The notes below the pieces were generated by a model that was not told where the DNA came from, ran no database searches, and worked only from the letters and a program-made list of their open reading frames with translations. A program made the translations under genes and the position numbers. Below, piece by piece: positions 19,168 through 28,277 of a stretch of 64,000 bases of DNA (positions are counted from its first letter, which is position 1; every line of letters begins with the position of its first letter). The stretch is from Nannocystis sp. (GTDB lineage: Bacteria; Myxococcota_A; Polyangia; Nannocystales; Nannocystaceae), in assembly GCF_016714285.1 (NCBI RefSeq), contig NZ_JADJNN010000001.1, forward strand, positions 434,001-498,000, written 5' to 3'.

Positions 19168-21188
19168 GTGTCCAGCCCCGCATCGTCCCGCCTGCACTGG
19201 CACATCGCCTGGCGCCACCTCCGGGTCGGCGAGCGGCCCCCGGCGTGGGTGCGGTCGGTCCTCGCGGTCTCGTTCTACCTCGTGATCGTCGGCCTCGGCC
19301 TGGTGCTGTTCGCCCAGTACGGCCTCGCGCCCGAGCCGATCGTCGACACCGGCGCGCTCGCCTTGCCCGCCGGCATCGAGCCCCTCGATCTCATCCCGAC
19401 CCCGCGGCAGAGCTACTACGGCGCCTTCGGCGGGCTCACCCTGCTGCTCGGCGCGATGCTCCTGCTCGGCGGCGTGCTGTCGCGGATCTTCACCGTCCTC
19501 GCCACCGTCATCACCATCTCCGTGATGCTCGGCTGCATGGCCCTCGTGGTCGTGCTCAGCCTGATGACCGGCCTCGAGAACGACCTCCGCGACAAGATCC
19601 TCGGCCAGCGCGCGCACATCCGGATCAGCCGCGAGGATCTCAAGCCCTTCGCCGACTACCGCCCGCTCGCCGAGGCCGTCGCCGCCGAGTCTGGCATCCT
19701 CGGCGCAAGCCCGTACCTGCAAGGCGAAGTGATGGTGCGCAGCGGCTTCCAGCGCCAGGGCGGCATCCTCCTCGGCATCCTCCCGACCTCCACGCCAGCG
19801 TCTCGAACCTCCCGGAGATCCTGCAAGAGGGCGAGTACCGCTTCCTCGCCGAGCCAGCCGCCGTCCCCGAGTCGCAGTTCAACTTCGAGATGCTCCCGCC
19901 CGTGCGCGAGCCCGACGAAGTGGACGAGCCAGCCGCCGATCCAGGCGAGCTCGGTGACAAGCCCGCTGGCAAGCCCGCGACCCAGTTCGAGAAGCAGCCC
20001 TTCGCCGGCACCGGCGCGACCAGCCTGCCGCCCTCGCCCTTGCCGATCGTCGTCGCCGATCCCGACGATGGCGGCGGCTGGGAGGACCCCGAGCTCGAGA
20101 TCAACGCGCTGCGAGCCGCTGGCAAGCTGCCACCTGCCCGCGCCACAAACGAGAAGGCGACGCCGGTCAGCCCCGCCGCCGCGCTCCCACCGTTCCCACG
20201 CGAGGTCGTCCTCGACGACGAGGAGGGCTGGGAGGACCCCGAGGCCGAGATAGCGAAGCTGCGTAAGCAGGGCAAGCTGCCCCCCGCGTCCGCGACCCCG
20301 CAAGTCGAGCCCGAGCCCGAGCCCGAACCCGAACCCGTCGAATCCCCCGACGCGGCCGTCGACGCCGCCGCCACGGCCCCGCTCGACGGCGTGTTCATCG
20401 GCAGCGAGAAGGCCAAGGAGCTCGCGGCTCACCTCGGTGATCCCGTCCAGCTCATCACCCCGATCGGCCGCCTGACCCCCGCCGGCCGCATCCCCGGCGT
20501 CATGAAGGTCAAGGTCGCCGGCGTGTTCGACGCGCATCACTACGAGTACGACCGCTGGCTCGTCTACGCCGAGCTGAAGCTCGCCCAGGCCTTCCTGCGC
20601 GCCGGCGACCGCGTCTCGGGCATCGAGATCAAGGTCGACGACGTCCACCGCCTCGCCGATCGCAAGGCCCAGGTCCAGGCCATCGTCACCCACCTGGGTC
20701 GCGACGACCTCGTCGTCCAGGACTGGCAGGAGCTCAACCGCAGCCTCTTCTCCGCGATGGCCCTCGAGAAGATCGCCGTGTTCATCGCCCTGCTCTGCGT
20801 CATCCTCGTCGCCTCCTTCGGCATCCTCGGCTCCAACCTCATGAGCGTGCTGGAGAAGGCCAAGGAGATCGCGATCCTCAAGACGATGGGCTGCACCGAC
20901 CGCCTGATCCAGCGCGTCTTCATCGCCGAGGGTCTGTGCCTCGGCGTCCTCGGCGGCGCGCTCGGCATCGTCGCCGGCATCGGCCTCTGCCTCGTGCTCG
21001 ACCGCTTCGGCCTCCCGCTCGGCGGCACCCTGCAGGGCTTCGAGGAGCTGCCCGTGGCGATCGACCCGCTCGAGGTTGCGCTGGTCGGCCTCTCCTCGCT
21101 GGCGATCGTCTGGCTCTCGAGCCTGTACCCCGCCCGCGTCGCCTCGCGCATGCGACCGGTCGACGCCCTGCGCCAGGCCGAGCGATGA
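19168..21188 (+). CDS. lolC: LolC/LolE-type lipoprotein-releasing permease (frameshifted)
   Basis: LolC/E with LolD extract lipoproteins from the inner membrane for transfer to the outer membrane. The first frame (GTG 19168) has two N-terminal TM segments and ITISVMLGCMALVVVLSLMTGLEN. The rest (SVLEKAKEIAILKTMGCTDRLI and three further TMs) is in the next frame. Adding one C to the CCC at 19782-19784 restores GILPDLHASVSNLPEIL and a 673-residue protein. The periplasmic loop has two copies of a motif of about 22 residues (GGWEDPELEINALRAAGKLP and a close copy). The loss is probably a sequencing indel, because both halves are well conserved. The stop overlaps the next gene as ATGA. Confidence 0.88.
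20070..20284 (+). repeat. Two GWEDP repeats in the first LolC/E periplasmic loop
   Basis: Two coding repeats, about 20071-20136 and 20221-20284, encode GWEDPxxEIxxLRxxGKLPPA. A third member is at 22001-22060 in the second paralogue. Confidence 0.8.
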
Positions 21189-22948
21189 ACCGTCTCGAGT
21201 GGTGGACCGCGTGGCGCCACCTGCAGGCCCGACGCCCGCCCGCGTGGCTGCGCAGCGTCACCGTCGCCGCGCTCTACGTCGCCCTGATAGGCGGCGGCTT
21301 CCTGCTCAGCTCGGCCCTGACCCCGCGCCCTGGTCTGTTCTCGCCGATGGTCCTGCGCGCCGCTCCGGTCGACTACGCCGGCGGTGTCGGCGTCGTCAGC
21401 CTCGGCCTCGCCGCCATCGTCCTGGCCTTCTGCGGCCTCGCCCGCCTGTTCAACCTGCTCGCCACGATCATCACCTTCTCGGTCGCCCAGGGCTGCATGG
21501 CGCTGGTCCTGGTGCTCGGCCTCATGAGCGGACTGGAGCTCGACCTCCGCGGTCGCCTCCTCGATCACAAGGCTCACCTTCGCATCGCCCGGGCCGACGG
21601 CGCCGGCTTCGTCGCCGACGACGCCCTCCTCACCGGCTTGCTCGCCGCCCCGGAGGTCGCCGGCGCCAGTCCGATCCTCGAGGGCGAGGTCCTCCTGCGC
21701 ACCGCCTACGCCCGCGAAGGCGCCACCCTCCTCGGCATCGACCCCGCGCGCCACCGCGGCGTCACGGCCCTCGCCACCGAGGTCGAACAGGGCTCCTACG
21801 CCTTCCTCGGCGCCCCGGAGCGGATCCCTCGCTTCGCCGCTCCGCCGCCACCGGAGCCAGGGCCCGAGCTGCCGCCATCACCTGTCCCTTCAGACACATC
21901 ACCGGCAGCCGAGGCACCGCTCCCGGCCGACACCGCCGCAGCACCTGTCCCTTCGGCCATGCCAGCCGCCGTCCCCGACGACGAGGACGCCGCCGACGAT
22001 GGCGGCTGGGAGGACCCCGCGGTCGAGATCCCACGCCTTCGGGCCGAGGGCCAGCTCCCCGCGGCCCTGCCACCCGCGCAGCCCGCGATCTCCGACGATC
22101 CCGACGAGACCAACGCTCCCGAAGAGCCCGACGACAGCTCCGAGCCGGTGCTGCCGCCGATCCTGCTCGGACGGGAGCTCGCCAGCCAGCTCGGCGTCGG
22201 CCTCGGCGATCCGGTGCAGATCGTCACCCCGGTCGGCCGCATCACCCCCCAGGGCGTCGTGCCCGGCCTGCTGGTCGTGCGCGTCGCCGGCGTGTTCTTC
22301 ACCGGCATCTTCGACTTCGACCGCAAGCACGTCTACCTCCCGCTCCCGCAGGCCCAGGCGTTTCAGCGGGCCGGCGCGCAGGTCACCGCGATCGAGGTGG
22401 CGCTGCGTGACGTCACCGCGATCGACCGCGGCAAGGCGGCCGTGCTCGCCGCGCTCGCTGGCCGCGAGCTCGTGGTCCTCGACTGGCGCGAACAGAACCG
22501 CGACCTGTTCTCCGCCATGTTCCTCGAGAAGGTCGCCATGTCGATCGCCCTCGTCTTCGTGATCCTGGTCGCCGCCTTCGGCATCCTCGCCACGAACCTC
22601 ATGTCCGTCCTCGAGAAGGCGCCGGAGATCGCCATCCTCAAGACGATGGGCTGCAGCGACCGCAGCGTCGCCCGGATCTTCGCCCTCGAGGGCCTGTGCG
22701 TCGGGATCCTGGGCACCCTCGGGGGAATCACGGTGGGCGTCGGCCTCGGCCTCGCGCTCGGCATCCACGGCGTTCCGCTGCAGGGCAGCGTGTTCTACCT
22801 GGAGCGGCTGCCGATCCAAATTATTCCCGCCGAGGTCGTGACCGTGGCCCTGCTCGCGTTGCTCATCGTCGGCCTGTCGAGCGCCTGGCCCGCCCGTTCG
22901 GCGGGCCGCCTGCGACCAGTCGACGGCCTGCGCCTCCGCGACGAGTAG
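21185..22948 (+). CDS. lolE: LolC/LolE-type lipoprotein-releasing permease, second paralogue
   Basis: The 587-residue paralogue of the preceding protein has the same layout: two N-terminal TM segments (about 27-50, 68-95), AQGCMALVLVLGLMSGLELDLRGRLL, a large periplasmic domain, then SVLEKAPEIAILKTMGCSDRSVARIF and three C-terminal TM segments. One GGWEDPAVEIPRLRAEGQLP motif matches the repeats of its partner. Two palindrome copies (21880-21899, 21943-21962) lie in the adjacent Pro/Ala-rich loop. Which of the two is LolC and which LolE is arbitrary. ATG 21185 overlaps the upstream stop. Confidence 0.88.
   Translation: MNRLEWWTAWRHLQARRPPAWLRSVTVAALYVALIGGGFLLSSALTPRPGLFSPMVLRAAPVDYAGGVGVVSLGLAAIVLAFCGLARLFNLLATIITFSVAQGCMALVLVLGLMSGLELDLRGRLLDHKAHLRIARADGAGFVADDALLTGLLAAPEVAGASPILEGEVLLRTAYAREGATLLGIDPARHRGVTALATEVEQGSYAFLGAPERIPRFAAPPPPEPGPELPPSPVPSDTSPAAEAPLPADTAAAPVPSAMPAAVPDDEDAADDGGWEDPAVEIPRLRAEGQLPAALPPAQPAISDDPDETNAPEEPDDSSEPVLPPILLGRELASQLGVGLGDPVQIVTPVGRITPQGVVPGLLVVRVAGVFFTGIFDFDRKHVYLPLPQAQAFQRAGAQVTAIEVALRDVTAIDRGKAAVLAALAGRELVVLDWREQNRDLFSAMFLEKVAMSIALVFVILVAAFGILATNLMSVLEKAPEIAILKTMGCSDRSVARIFALEGLCVGILGTLGGITVGVGLGLALGIHGVPLQGSVFYLERLPIQIIPAEVVTVALLALLIVGLSSAWPARSAGRLRPVDGLRLRDE
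21880..21962 (+). repeat. Two dispersed-palindrome copies in lolE
   Basis: ACCTGTCCCTTCAGACACAT (21880-21899) and ACCTGTCCCTTCGGCCATGC (21943-21962) keep the left arm and lose much of the right arm. Both are read as P-V-P-S, the usual frame. Confidence 0.55.
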
Positions 22949-22965
22949 CCACCCACGAGGCGCCG

Positions 22966-22994
22966 TTGACACGCTGGAGGCCCACGTCTAGGGT
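22966..22994 (+). promoter_or_regulatory. Promoter of lolD
   Basis: A consensus -35 TTGACA (22966-22971) is 17 bp from TAGGGT (22989-22994). The expected start site is at about 23001, so the TTG start of lolD at 23004 would be almost at the transcript 5' end. Confidence 0.7.
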
Positions 22995-23003
22995 TGCGCC
23001 ATC

Positions 23004-23765
23004 TTGACCCCCGGCGCCGCGCAGGTTGCGCCCGCACTCGTGCGGGTCGTTCATATGTACAAGGAGTTCACCCACGGGGCGCGAGTCCTGCCGGTGCTCC
23101 GCGACGTCAACCTGACCCTGATGCCCGGCGAGATGGTCACCATCATCGGCGCATCGGGTGCCGGCAAGTCGACCCTGCTGCACTGCCTCGGCACCCTCGA
23201 TCTGCCCACGCGCGGCCAGATCCTGTTCGGCGACACCGACATCACCCGCTTCTCACCGCCGCAGCTGGCCAGCTTCCGCAACGAGACCATCGGCTTCGTG
23301 TTCCAGTTCCATCACCTCCTCGGCGAGTTCACCGCCCTGGAGAACGCGATGATGCCGGCGTTGATCGGCCGCGTCGCCCACAAGGAGGCCCGCGAGCGGG
23401 CAGGGGACATGCTCCACGCCGTCGGCCTGTCGCACCGCCTCAATCATCGCCCCGGCGAGCTCTCGGGCGGCGAGCAGCAGCGCGTCGCCATCGCTCGCGC
23501 GCTGGTCATGCGGCCGCGTCTGCTCCTCGCCGACGAGCCCACCGGCAACCTCGACACGCGCACCTCCGACGAGGTCCACGACCTCCTGTTTCGCATCAAC
23601 GACGAGCACAAGATGACCCTCCTGGTCGTGACCCACAACATGGACCTCGCGTGGAAGGTCCCGCGGCGGATCCGGATGGAGGACGGCAAGCTCGTCGACG
23701 ACGTTCGCCACGACCCCAGCGCGGCTCGCGAGCCGCCCCCAGCAGGGACCTCGAGATCCTCGTGA
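23004..23765 (+). CDS. lolD: Lipoprotein-releasing ABC transporter ATP-binding protein LolD
   Basis: LolD powers the LolCDE complex. The 253-residue ATPase has Walker A GASGAGKST, the signature LSGGEQQRVAIARAL, Walker B LLLADEPTGNLD and the H-loop VTHNMD. Conserved sequence begins at about residue 12 (LVRVVHMYKEFTHG). This favours the TTG start at 23004 over the internal ATG at 23055, which would cut the first strand. It follows the two permease genes but has its own strong promoter in the 55-bp gap. The stop overlaps the bamA start as GTGA. Confidence 0.94.
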   Translation: MTPGAAQVAPALVRVVHMYKEFTHGARVLPVLRDVNLTLMPGEMVTIIGASGAGKSTLLHCLGTLDLPTRGQILFGDTDITRFSPPQLASFRNETIGFVFQFHHLLGEFTALENAMMPALIGRVAHKEARERAGDMLHAVGLSHRLNHRPGELSGGEQQRVAIARALVMRPRLLLADEPTGNLDTRTSDEVHDLLFRINDEHKMTLLVVTHNMDLAWKVPRRIRMEDGKLVDDVRHDPSAAREPPPAGTSRSS

Positions 23766-26350
23766 GCCGCCGGCCCCTCACGCGTGCGCTCGCCGCCGCT
23801 TTCACGCTGATCCTCGCGGCGCTGCTCGGCGTCCTGCCGGGCCGCGCCGCGGCGTTGCCCTTCGCCGGCGTCGCCGCGGGCGACGACATGATGTTCCGGA
23901 TGCTCTACCTCGCCGAGGTCCCGCAGGGCCTGTTCGGCCAGCCGATCAGCGAGATCCGCATCGAGGGCAACCGCCGCGTCGAGACCGAGGCGATGATGCT
24001 CGAGCTCGAGAGCGGCGTCGGTGAGCTCGTCTCCTCGCGCAACCTCGCCGCCGACATCCGCCGCCTGTGGGCGATGGGCAAGTTCGAGGACATCCGGGTC
24101 TCCGGTGAGGCCGCGCCGGACGGCGTCATCCTCACCTACGCGGTCAAGGAGCGCCCCACGGTCCGCAAGATCGTCGTCGAGGGCAACAGCAAGATCAAGC
24201 TCGACGACATCAACGAGGTCCTCGACCTCAAGCTGAACTCGATCCTCGACCTCGGGGCCGTCAAGGCCAACGTCGAGAAGGTCAAGCAGGCCTACGTCGA
24301 GAAGGGCTTCTTCCTCGCCGAGGTCACCTACGGCCTCAAGCCCGTCGAGGACGAGCCCGGCAAGGTCGACATCCTCATCGTCATCAGCGAGGCCGCCGAG
24401 ACCGTCGTCCGCAAGATCACCTTCATCGGCAACCAGGCCTTCTCCGACGAGGAGCTGCGCAAGCACATGCTGACCCGCGTCGGCGGCTACCTCAGCGTCG
24501 TCACCAAGCGCGCCGGCGGCGTCTTCAACAAGGAGGCCTTCGCCGGCGACTTCCAGATGCTCAAGAACTTCTACAGCGACCAGGGCCACCTGGACGCGAG
24601 CATCAAGGACCCCGAGCTGTCCCTCAGCCCCGACCGCCGCTTCGTCTACATCACGATCCCCGTCGACGAGGGCCCGCAGTACAAGATCGGCCGCATCCGC
24701 GCCAAGGAGACCCTGGCCCGCGGCGAGAAGGCCCTCTACGACGAGCGCACCCTCGCCGAGTCGATCAGCCCCGTCCTCAAGGAGGGCGACGTCGCCTCGA
24801 TGGGCAAGGTCCAGACCATCCAGCAGGACATCGAGCGCCGCTACAAGGACGCCGGGCACGCCTACGTCAACGTCATCCCCGACGCCCGCCTCGACAAGGA
24901 GAACCTCAAGCTCTACATGACCCTCGAGGTCGGCAAGGGCCCGCTCGTCTACGTCGAGCGCATCAACATCAGCGGCAACGACAAGACCGCCGACAAGGTC
25001 ATCCGCCGGGAGATGATGCTGCGTGAGGGCGACCTCTACTCCGAGACCGGCAAGGAGGTCTCCGAGTTCAACGTGATGCGCCTCGGCTACTTCAACGACG
25101 CGACGCTGTCGACCTCCCCCGGCAGCGCGGAGGACCGCATCGTCCTCAACGTCGAGGTCACCGAGCGCCTCACCGGCACCTTCCAGGTCGGCGCCGGCTT
25201 CAGCACCATCGAGAACTTCGTGCTGCAGGCCCAGATCCAGTACGACAACTTCCTCGGCCGCGGCACCACCGTCACGCTCATCGCCCAGATCTCGAGCCTG
25301 CGTCGCCTCTTCAACCTCGCGTACGTCACCCGCTACTTCCTGGACTCGCGCTGGAACTTCTCGTTCAACGTCTTCAACTCGCGCAACGTCTTTCCAAGCT
25401 TCACCCGCGACAGCACCGGCGTGCGCGTCAGCTGGGGCTACCCGATCCCACGGGTCCCCAACCTCATCGTCTTCGCCGGCTACTCCTTTGAGTACGTGAA
25501 GGTAGGCTTCGGCAGCTTCGGCTACGGCTCGGGCGGCGGCCTCTACGGCGCTGGCGCCTACGCCACCCAGTACAGCCAGTCGGCGCTGATCAACAACCTG
25601 TTCAACAACGGTATCACCTCGGCCGTCACCGCGCGCATGCGCTACGACACCACCGACAACTACCTGTTCCCCACCGAGGGCATGCGCCATGAGATCGGGG
25701 CCGAGGTCGCCAGCAAGTACCTCGGCTCGCACAACCAGTTCAACCGCTACGACGCCAACTTCCGCTTCTACTTCCCGATCATCAAGAGCAAGAAGCCCTT
25801 CCGTGCCTGGCTGGTGTTCAAGACCCGCCTGATGCTGGGCTTCATCCACAGCCCGCAGGACAAGGGCGTGCCGATCTTCGAGCGCTACTTCCCCGGAGGC
25901 ATCTACGGCGACGGCGGCATCCGAGGTTACCGTCTGCGCAGCCTCGGGCCGCAGATCCAGGTCCAGGGCTCGTCGGACCCGACCGCCGGCCTCGTGCCCT
26001 ACGGTATCGGCGGCAACCTGCTCACGGCACTCAACCTCGAGTTCGAGTTCATGATGGTCCCGCCCGCCAACATCAAGGGCGTGTTGTTCATGGACATCGG
26101 CAACGCTTACAACACAGAGCCCCTGTACTGCGTCGCGCCCAACCCGACCGACCTGCCGAAGTCCGACCCCTGCAATCACTTCAGCTTCAAGTCGCTGCGT
26201 CGCTCGGTCGGCTTCGGCTTCCGTTGGCAGTCACCGATCGGCCCGCTCCGCTTTGAGTGGGGCTTCCCTCTGGACCGCCAGCCGGCCACGGCGCTGCGCC
26301 AAGGCGATGATCCGGTCGTCTTCGAGTTCAACGTCGGCAACTCATTCTGA
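23762..26350 (+). CDS. bamA: Outer membrane protein assembly factor BamA
   Basis: BamA folds beta-barrel proteins into the outer membrane. The 862-residue protein has a signal peptide (about 1-31, RALAAAFTLILAALLGVLPG), five POTRA domains (first ISEIRIEGNRRVETEAMML, fifth VYVERINISGNDKTADKVIRREM) and a 16-stranded barrel. The lid motif is GGIRGYRLRSLG (family VRGF/Y). The protein ends in Phe (FEFNVGNSF), as expected for the barrel-end beta-signal. GTG 23762 overlaps the lolD stop, linking lipoprotein export with barrel assembly. Two Skp-like chaperones follow, the usual bamA-skp order. Confidence 0.96.
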   Translation: MSRRPLTRALAAAFTLILAALLGVLPGRAAALPFAGVAAGDDMMFRMLYLAEVPQGLFGQPISEIRIEGNRRVETEAMMLELESGVGELVSSRNLAADIRRLWAMGKFEDIRVSGEAAPDGVILTYAVKERPTVRKIVVEGNSKIKLDDINEVLDLKLNSILDLGAVKANVEKVKQAYVEKGFFLAEVTYGLKPVEDEPGKVDILIVISEAAETVVRKITFIGNQAFSDEELRKHMLTRVGGYLSVVTKRAGGVFNKEAFAGDFQMLKNFYSDQGHLDASIKDPELSLSPDRRFVYITIPVDEGPQYKIGRIRAKETLARGEKALYDERTLAESISPVLKEGDVASMGKVQTIQQDIERRYKDAGHAYVNVIPDARLDKENLKLYMTLEVGKGPLVYVERINISGNDKTADKVIRREMMLREGDLYSETGKEVSEFNVMRLGYFNDATLSTSPGSAEDRIVLNVEVTERLTGTFQVGAGFSTIENFVLQAQIQYDNFLGRGTTVTLIAQISSLRRLFNLAYVTRYFLDSRWNFSFNVFNSRNVFPSFTRDSTGVRVSWGYPIPRVPNLIVFAGYSFEYVKVGFGSFGYGSGGGLYGAGAYATQYSQSALINNLFNNGITSAVTARMRYDTTDNYLFPTEGMRHEIGAEVASKYLGSHNQFNRYDANFRFYFPIIKSKKPFRAWLVFKTRLMLGFIHSPQDKGVPIFERYFPGGIYGDGGIRGYRLRSLGPQIQVQGSSDPTAGLVPYGIGGNLLTALNLEFEFMMVPPANIKGVLFMDIGNAYNTEPLYCVAPNPTDLPKSDPCNHFSFKSLRRSVGFGFRWQSPIGPLRFEWGFPLDRQPATALRQGDDPVVFEFNVGNSF

Positions 26351-26539
26351 GCTTCGCGCCCTCGCCACATGGGGTGAGCTAGACCACGGCCCTTGTGGGG
26401 CGGTGCATGGCTGTGGAGCCAGAAGGACGGCTCTCCGCGCGAGGAATTGTCGATGCGCCAGTCGAAAGTCCGAAGTAGGCCCGATCTGGGCCGCTTGCGT
26501 GGTGAATCGGCCCGCGAGCCCCCCCGTCTGAGGCAGCGG

Positions 26540-26568
26540 TTGCTGCCCTGGGCGGCGGCAGCTAAGGT
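26540..26568 (+). promoter_or_regulatory. Promoter of the first skp gene
   Basis: TTGCTG (26540-26545) and TAAGGT (26563-26568) are 17 bp apart. The GTG start codon at 26577 lies 8 nt after the -10 box, so the mRNA would be leaderless or nearly so. The rest of the 226-bp gap after bamA shows no gene. Confidence 0.6.
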
Positions 26569-26576
26569 GTCGCCCC

Positions 26577-27128
26577 GTGAAGCGTAAGTCTCGCCTCATC
26601 TCTCTCGCAGCGCTACTCCTCACCAGCGCCGCGTTCCTGCATCCCGCCGCCGTCGCAGCGGCTCCACCGGTCAAACCGCTCGAGAAGATCGCAGTCGTCG
26701 ACCTCCAGCGCTGCATTCTCGAGACGGTCCAGGGGACCAAGGCGAAGAAGGATCTCGAGGCCGCCTTCGCCAAGGGCCAGTCCCAGCTCGAGAAGAAGAC
26801 CAAGGACCTGCAGAAGAAGGCCGAGGACCTGCGAGCGAAGGCGGCGATGCTCGCGCAGGAGGAGATCGTCAAGCGCCAGCAAGAGTTGATGCTCAAGGAC
26901 CAGGAGCTGCAGCAGCTCTACACCGACCTCCAGGAGGGCATCGCCACCAAGGAGGCCCAGCTCACCGAGAAGATCTACAAGAACGTCGCCGCGATCGTGA
27001 AGGAGATCGCCGCTGACGAGGCGTTGCAGCTCGTGCTGGTCCGCTCACAGGCCAACGTGCTCTACGCCAACCCGAAATTTGACCTCACCAACCGTATCAT
27101 TGTCGCCTACGACAAGAAGCACCCCTGA
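26577..27128 (+). CDS. OmpH/Skp family periplasmic chaperone, first copy
   Basis: Skp holds unfolded outer-membrane proteins in the periplasm. The 183-residue protein has a Sec signal peptide (KRKSRLISLAALLLTSAAFLHPAAVAAA), the strand KIAVVDLQRCILET and a long Lys/Glu coiled coil (about 60-120) that would form the tentacles. It ends with IAADEALQLVLVRSQANVLYANPKFDLTNRIIVAYDKKHP, the family C-terminus. The start is GTG, 8 nt after a -10 box. It is about 30% similar by eye to the next protein; two copies probably arose by tandem duplication. Confidence 0.9.
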   Translation: MKRKSRLISLAALLLTSAAFLHPAAVAAAPPVKPLEKIAVVDLQRCILETVQGTKAKKDLEAAFAKGQSQLEKKTKDLQKKAEDLRAKAAMLAQEEIVKRQQELMLKDQELQQLYTDLQEGIATKEAQLTEKIYKNVAAIVKEIAADEALQLVLVRSQANVLYANPKFDLTNRIIVAYDKKHP

Positions 27129-27129
27129 C

Positions 27130-27726
27130 ATGACGACCGCCATGCCCACTCTGCTCCGCCGCCTGCTCGCCGTCTCCGTTCTCGCCATCGGCGTCGCCAG
27201 CTTCACACCCGCGCGCACGAACGCCTCTCCGGCGGCCCCTGCTGACCGCGTGACCTCATTGGCACCCAAGGCGGCGGTGCCCAAGGTCCGCGGTGTCGCC
27301 GTCGTCGACATGCAGAAGGTTCTCAACGACACCAAGCAGGGCGTCGCGGCCCGGAAGAAGCTGGAGGACAGCTCCAAGGCCAAGCAGGAGAAGCTCGACG
27401 GCAAGCGCAAGAAGCTCGAGGCAGACCAGGCCAAGCTTAAGAACCTCGCTGGCGAAAAGCTCGCACAGGCCGAGGAGGCGCTGCAGAAGGACTACGTCGA
27501 GATGCAGCAGATCTACATGACGATGCAGCAGGAGCTGGCCGCCGACGAAGGCCGCGTGCTGGAGACCATCTACAAGAACTGCACGAGCGTCATCGACAAG
27601 ATCGCCGCAGAGATGGAGATCGATCTCGTACTCATCCGCGACGAGACCACGGTGCTGTTCGCTGAGCCGGGCCTCGATATCACCGACACCCTGGTCAAGC
27701 GCTACAACGCCAAGTACCCGAGCTAG
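27130..27726 (+). CDS. OmpH/Skp family periplasmic chaperone, second copy
   Basis: The second tandem Skp-like protein (198 residues) starts at ATG 27130, 1 nt after the previous stop, just before a signal peptide (PTLLRRLLAVSVLAIGVASF). It has the same plan: GVAVVDMQKVLNDTKQG, a Lys/Gln/Glu coiled coil, and IDLVLIRDETTVLFAEPGLDITDTLVKRYN at the end. The in-frame ATG at 27079 is inside the upstream gene and would bury the signal peptide. Skp works as a trimer, so the two could form mixed trimers; this is inference. Confidence 0.9.
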   Translation: MTTAMPTLLRRLLAVSVLAIGVASFTPARTNASPAAPADRVTSLAPKAAVPKVRGVAVVDMQKVLNDTKQGVAARKKLEDSSKAKQEKLDGKRKKLEADQAKLKNLAGEKLAQAEEALQKDYVEMQQIYMTMQQELAADEGRVLETIYKNCTSVIDKIAAEMEIDLVLIRDETTVLFAEPGLDITDTLVKRYNAKYPS

Positions 27727-27809
27727 CCGCCGGGAACGCCGGTCCGCGTCGCCGCGAGCGGGGTCTCCTCGTCCGCGGTGGACTCGTTTATGATGCAGGG
27801 TAGGGGCTC

Positions 27810-28277
27810 ATGCTGCTCGACGCCGTTCAGATCCAGAAGATCCTGCCGCACCGCTTCCCTTTTCTCTTCCTCGACCGCGTGATCGCGGCGACACCGGGCG
27901 AGTCAATCGTGGCCCAGAAGTTAGTGTCGATGAGCGATCCGATCCTGCAGGGCCACTTTCCCGACAACCCGATCCTCCCAGGCGTCGTCCAGATCGAGGC
28001 GATGGCGCAGGCCGCGGTGGTCCTCGCCAATCTGTCTGGCCTGTTCGACCCCGAACTGCACAACTGCTACTTCATCGGCATTCAGGAGGCCAAGTTTCGT
28101 GCCCCGGTCGTGCCCGGCGAGGTGCTCACGATCGAGGTGAAGGCTCTGCGCCTCGGCCGGCTCGGCAAGTTCGCGGGTGAGGTCCGGTCGGGTGACCAGG
28201 TCAAGAGCTCGGGTACCTTCACTGCGATCATCGAGCCCAAGATCAAGCCCGCTCGCCCAAGCGACACGCCTGCATGA
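27810..28277 (+). CDS. fabZ: 3-hydroxyacyl-ACP dehydratase FabZ
   Basis: FabZ dehydrates 3-hydroxyacyl-ACP in fatty-acid elongation. The 155 residues form one hot-dog domain with LPHRFPFLFLDRV at the start. The catalytic His and Glu are in GHFPDNPILPGVVQIEAMAQ (about H48 and E62). Its position after bamA-skp matches the widespread skp-lpxD-fabZ-lpxA order, but lpxD and lpxA are absent here. TATGAT about 15 nt upstream and an AGGGTAGGGG tract give this gene a conventional leader with a ribosome-binding site. Confidence 0.95.
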   Translation: MLLDAVQIQKILPHRFPFLFLDRVIAATPGESIVAQKLVSMSDPILQGHFPDNPILPGVVQIEAMAQAAVVLANLSGLFDPELHNCYFIGIQEAKFRAPVVPGEVLTIEVKALRLGRLGKFAGEVRSGDQVKSSGTFTAIIEPKIKPARPSDTPA

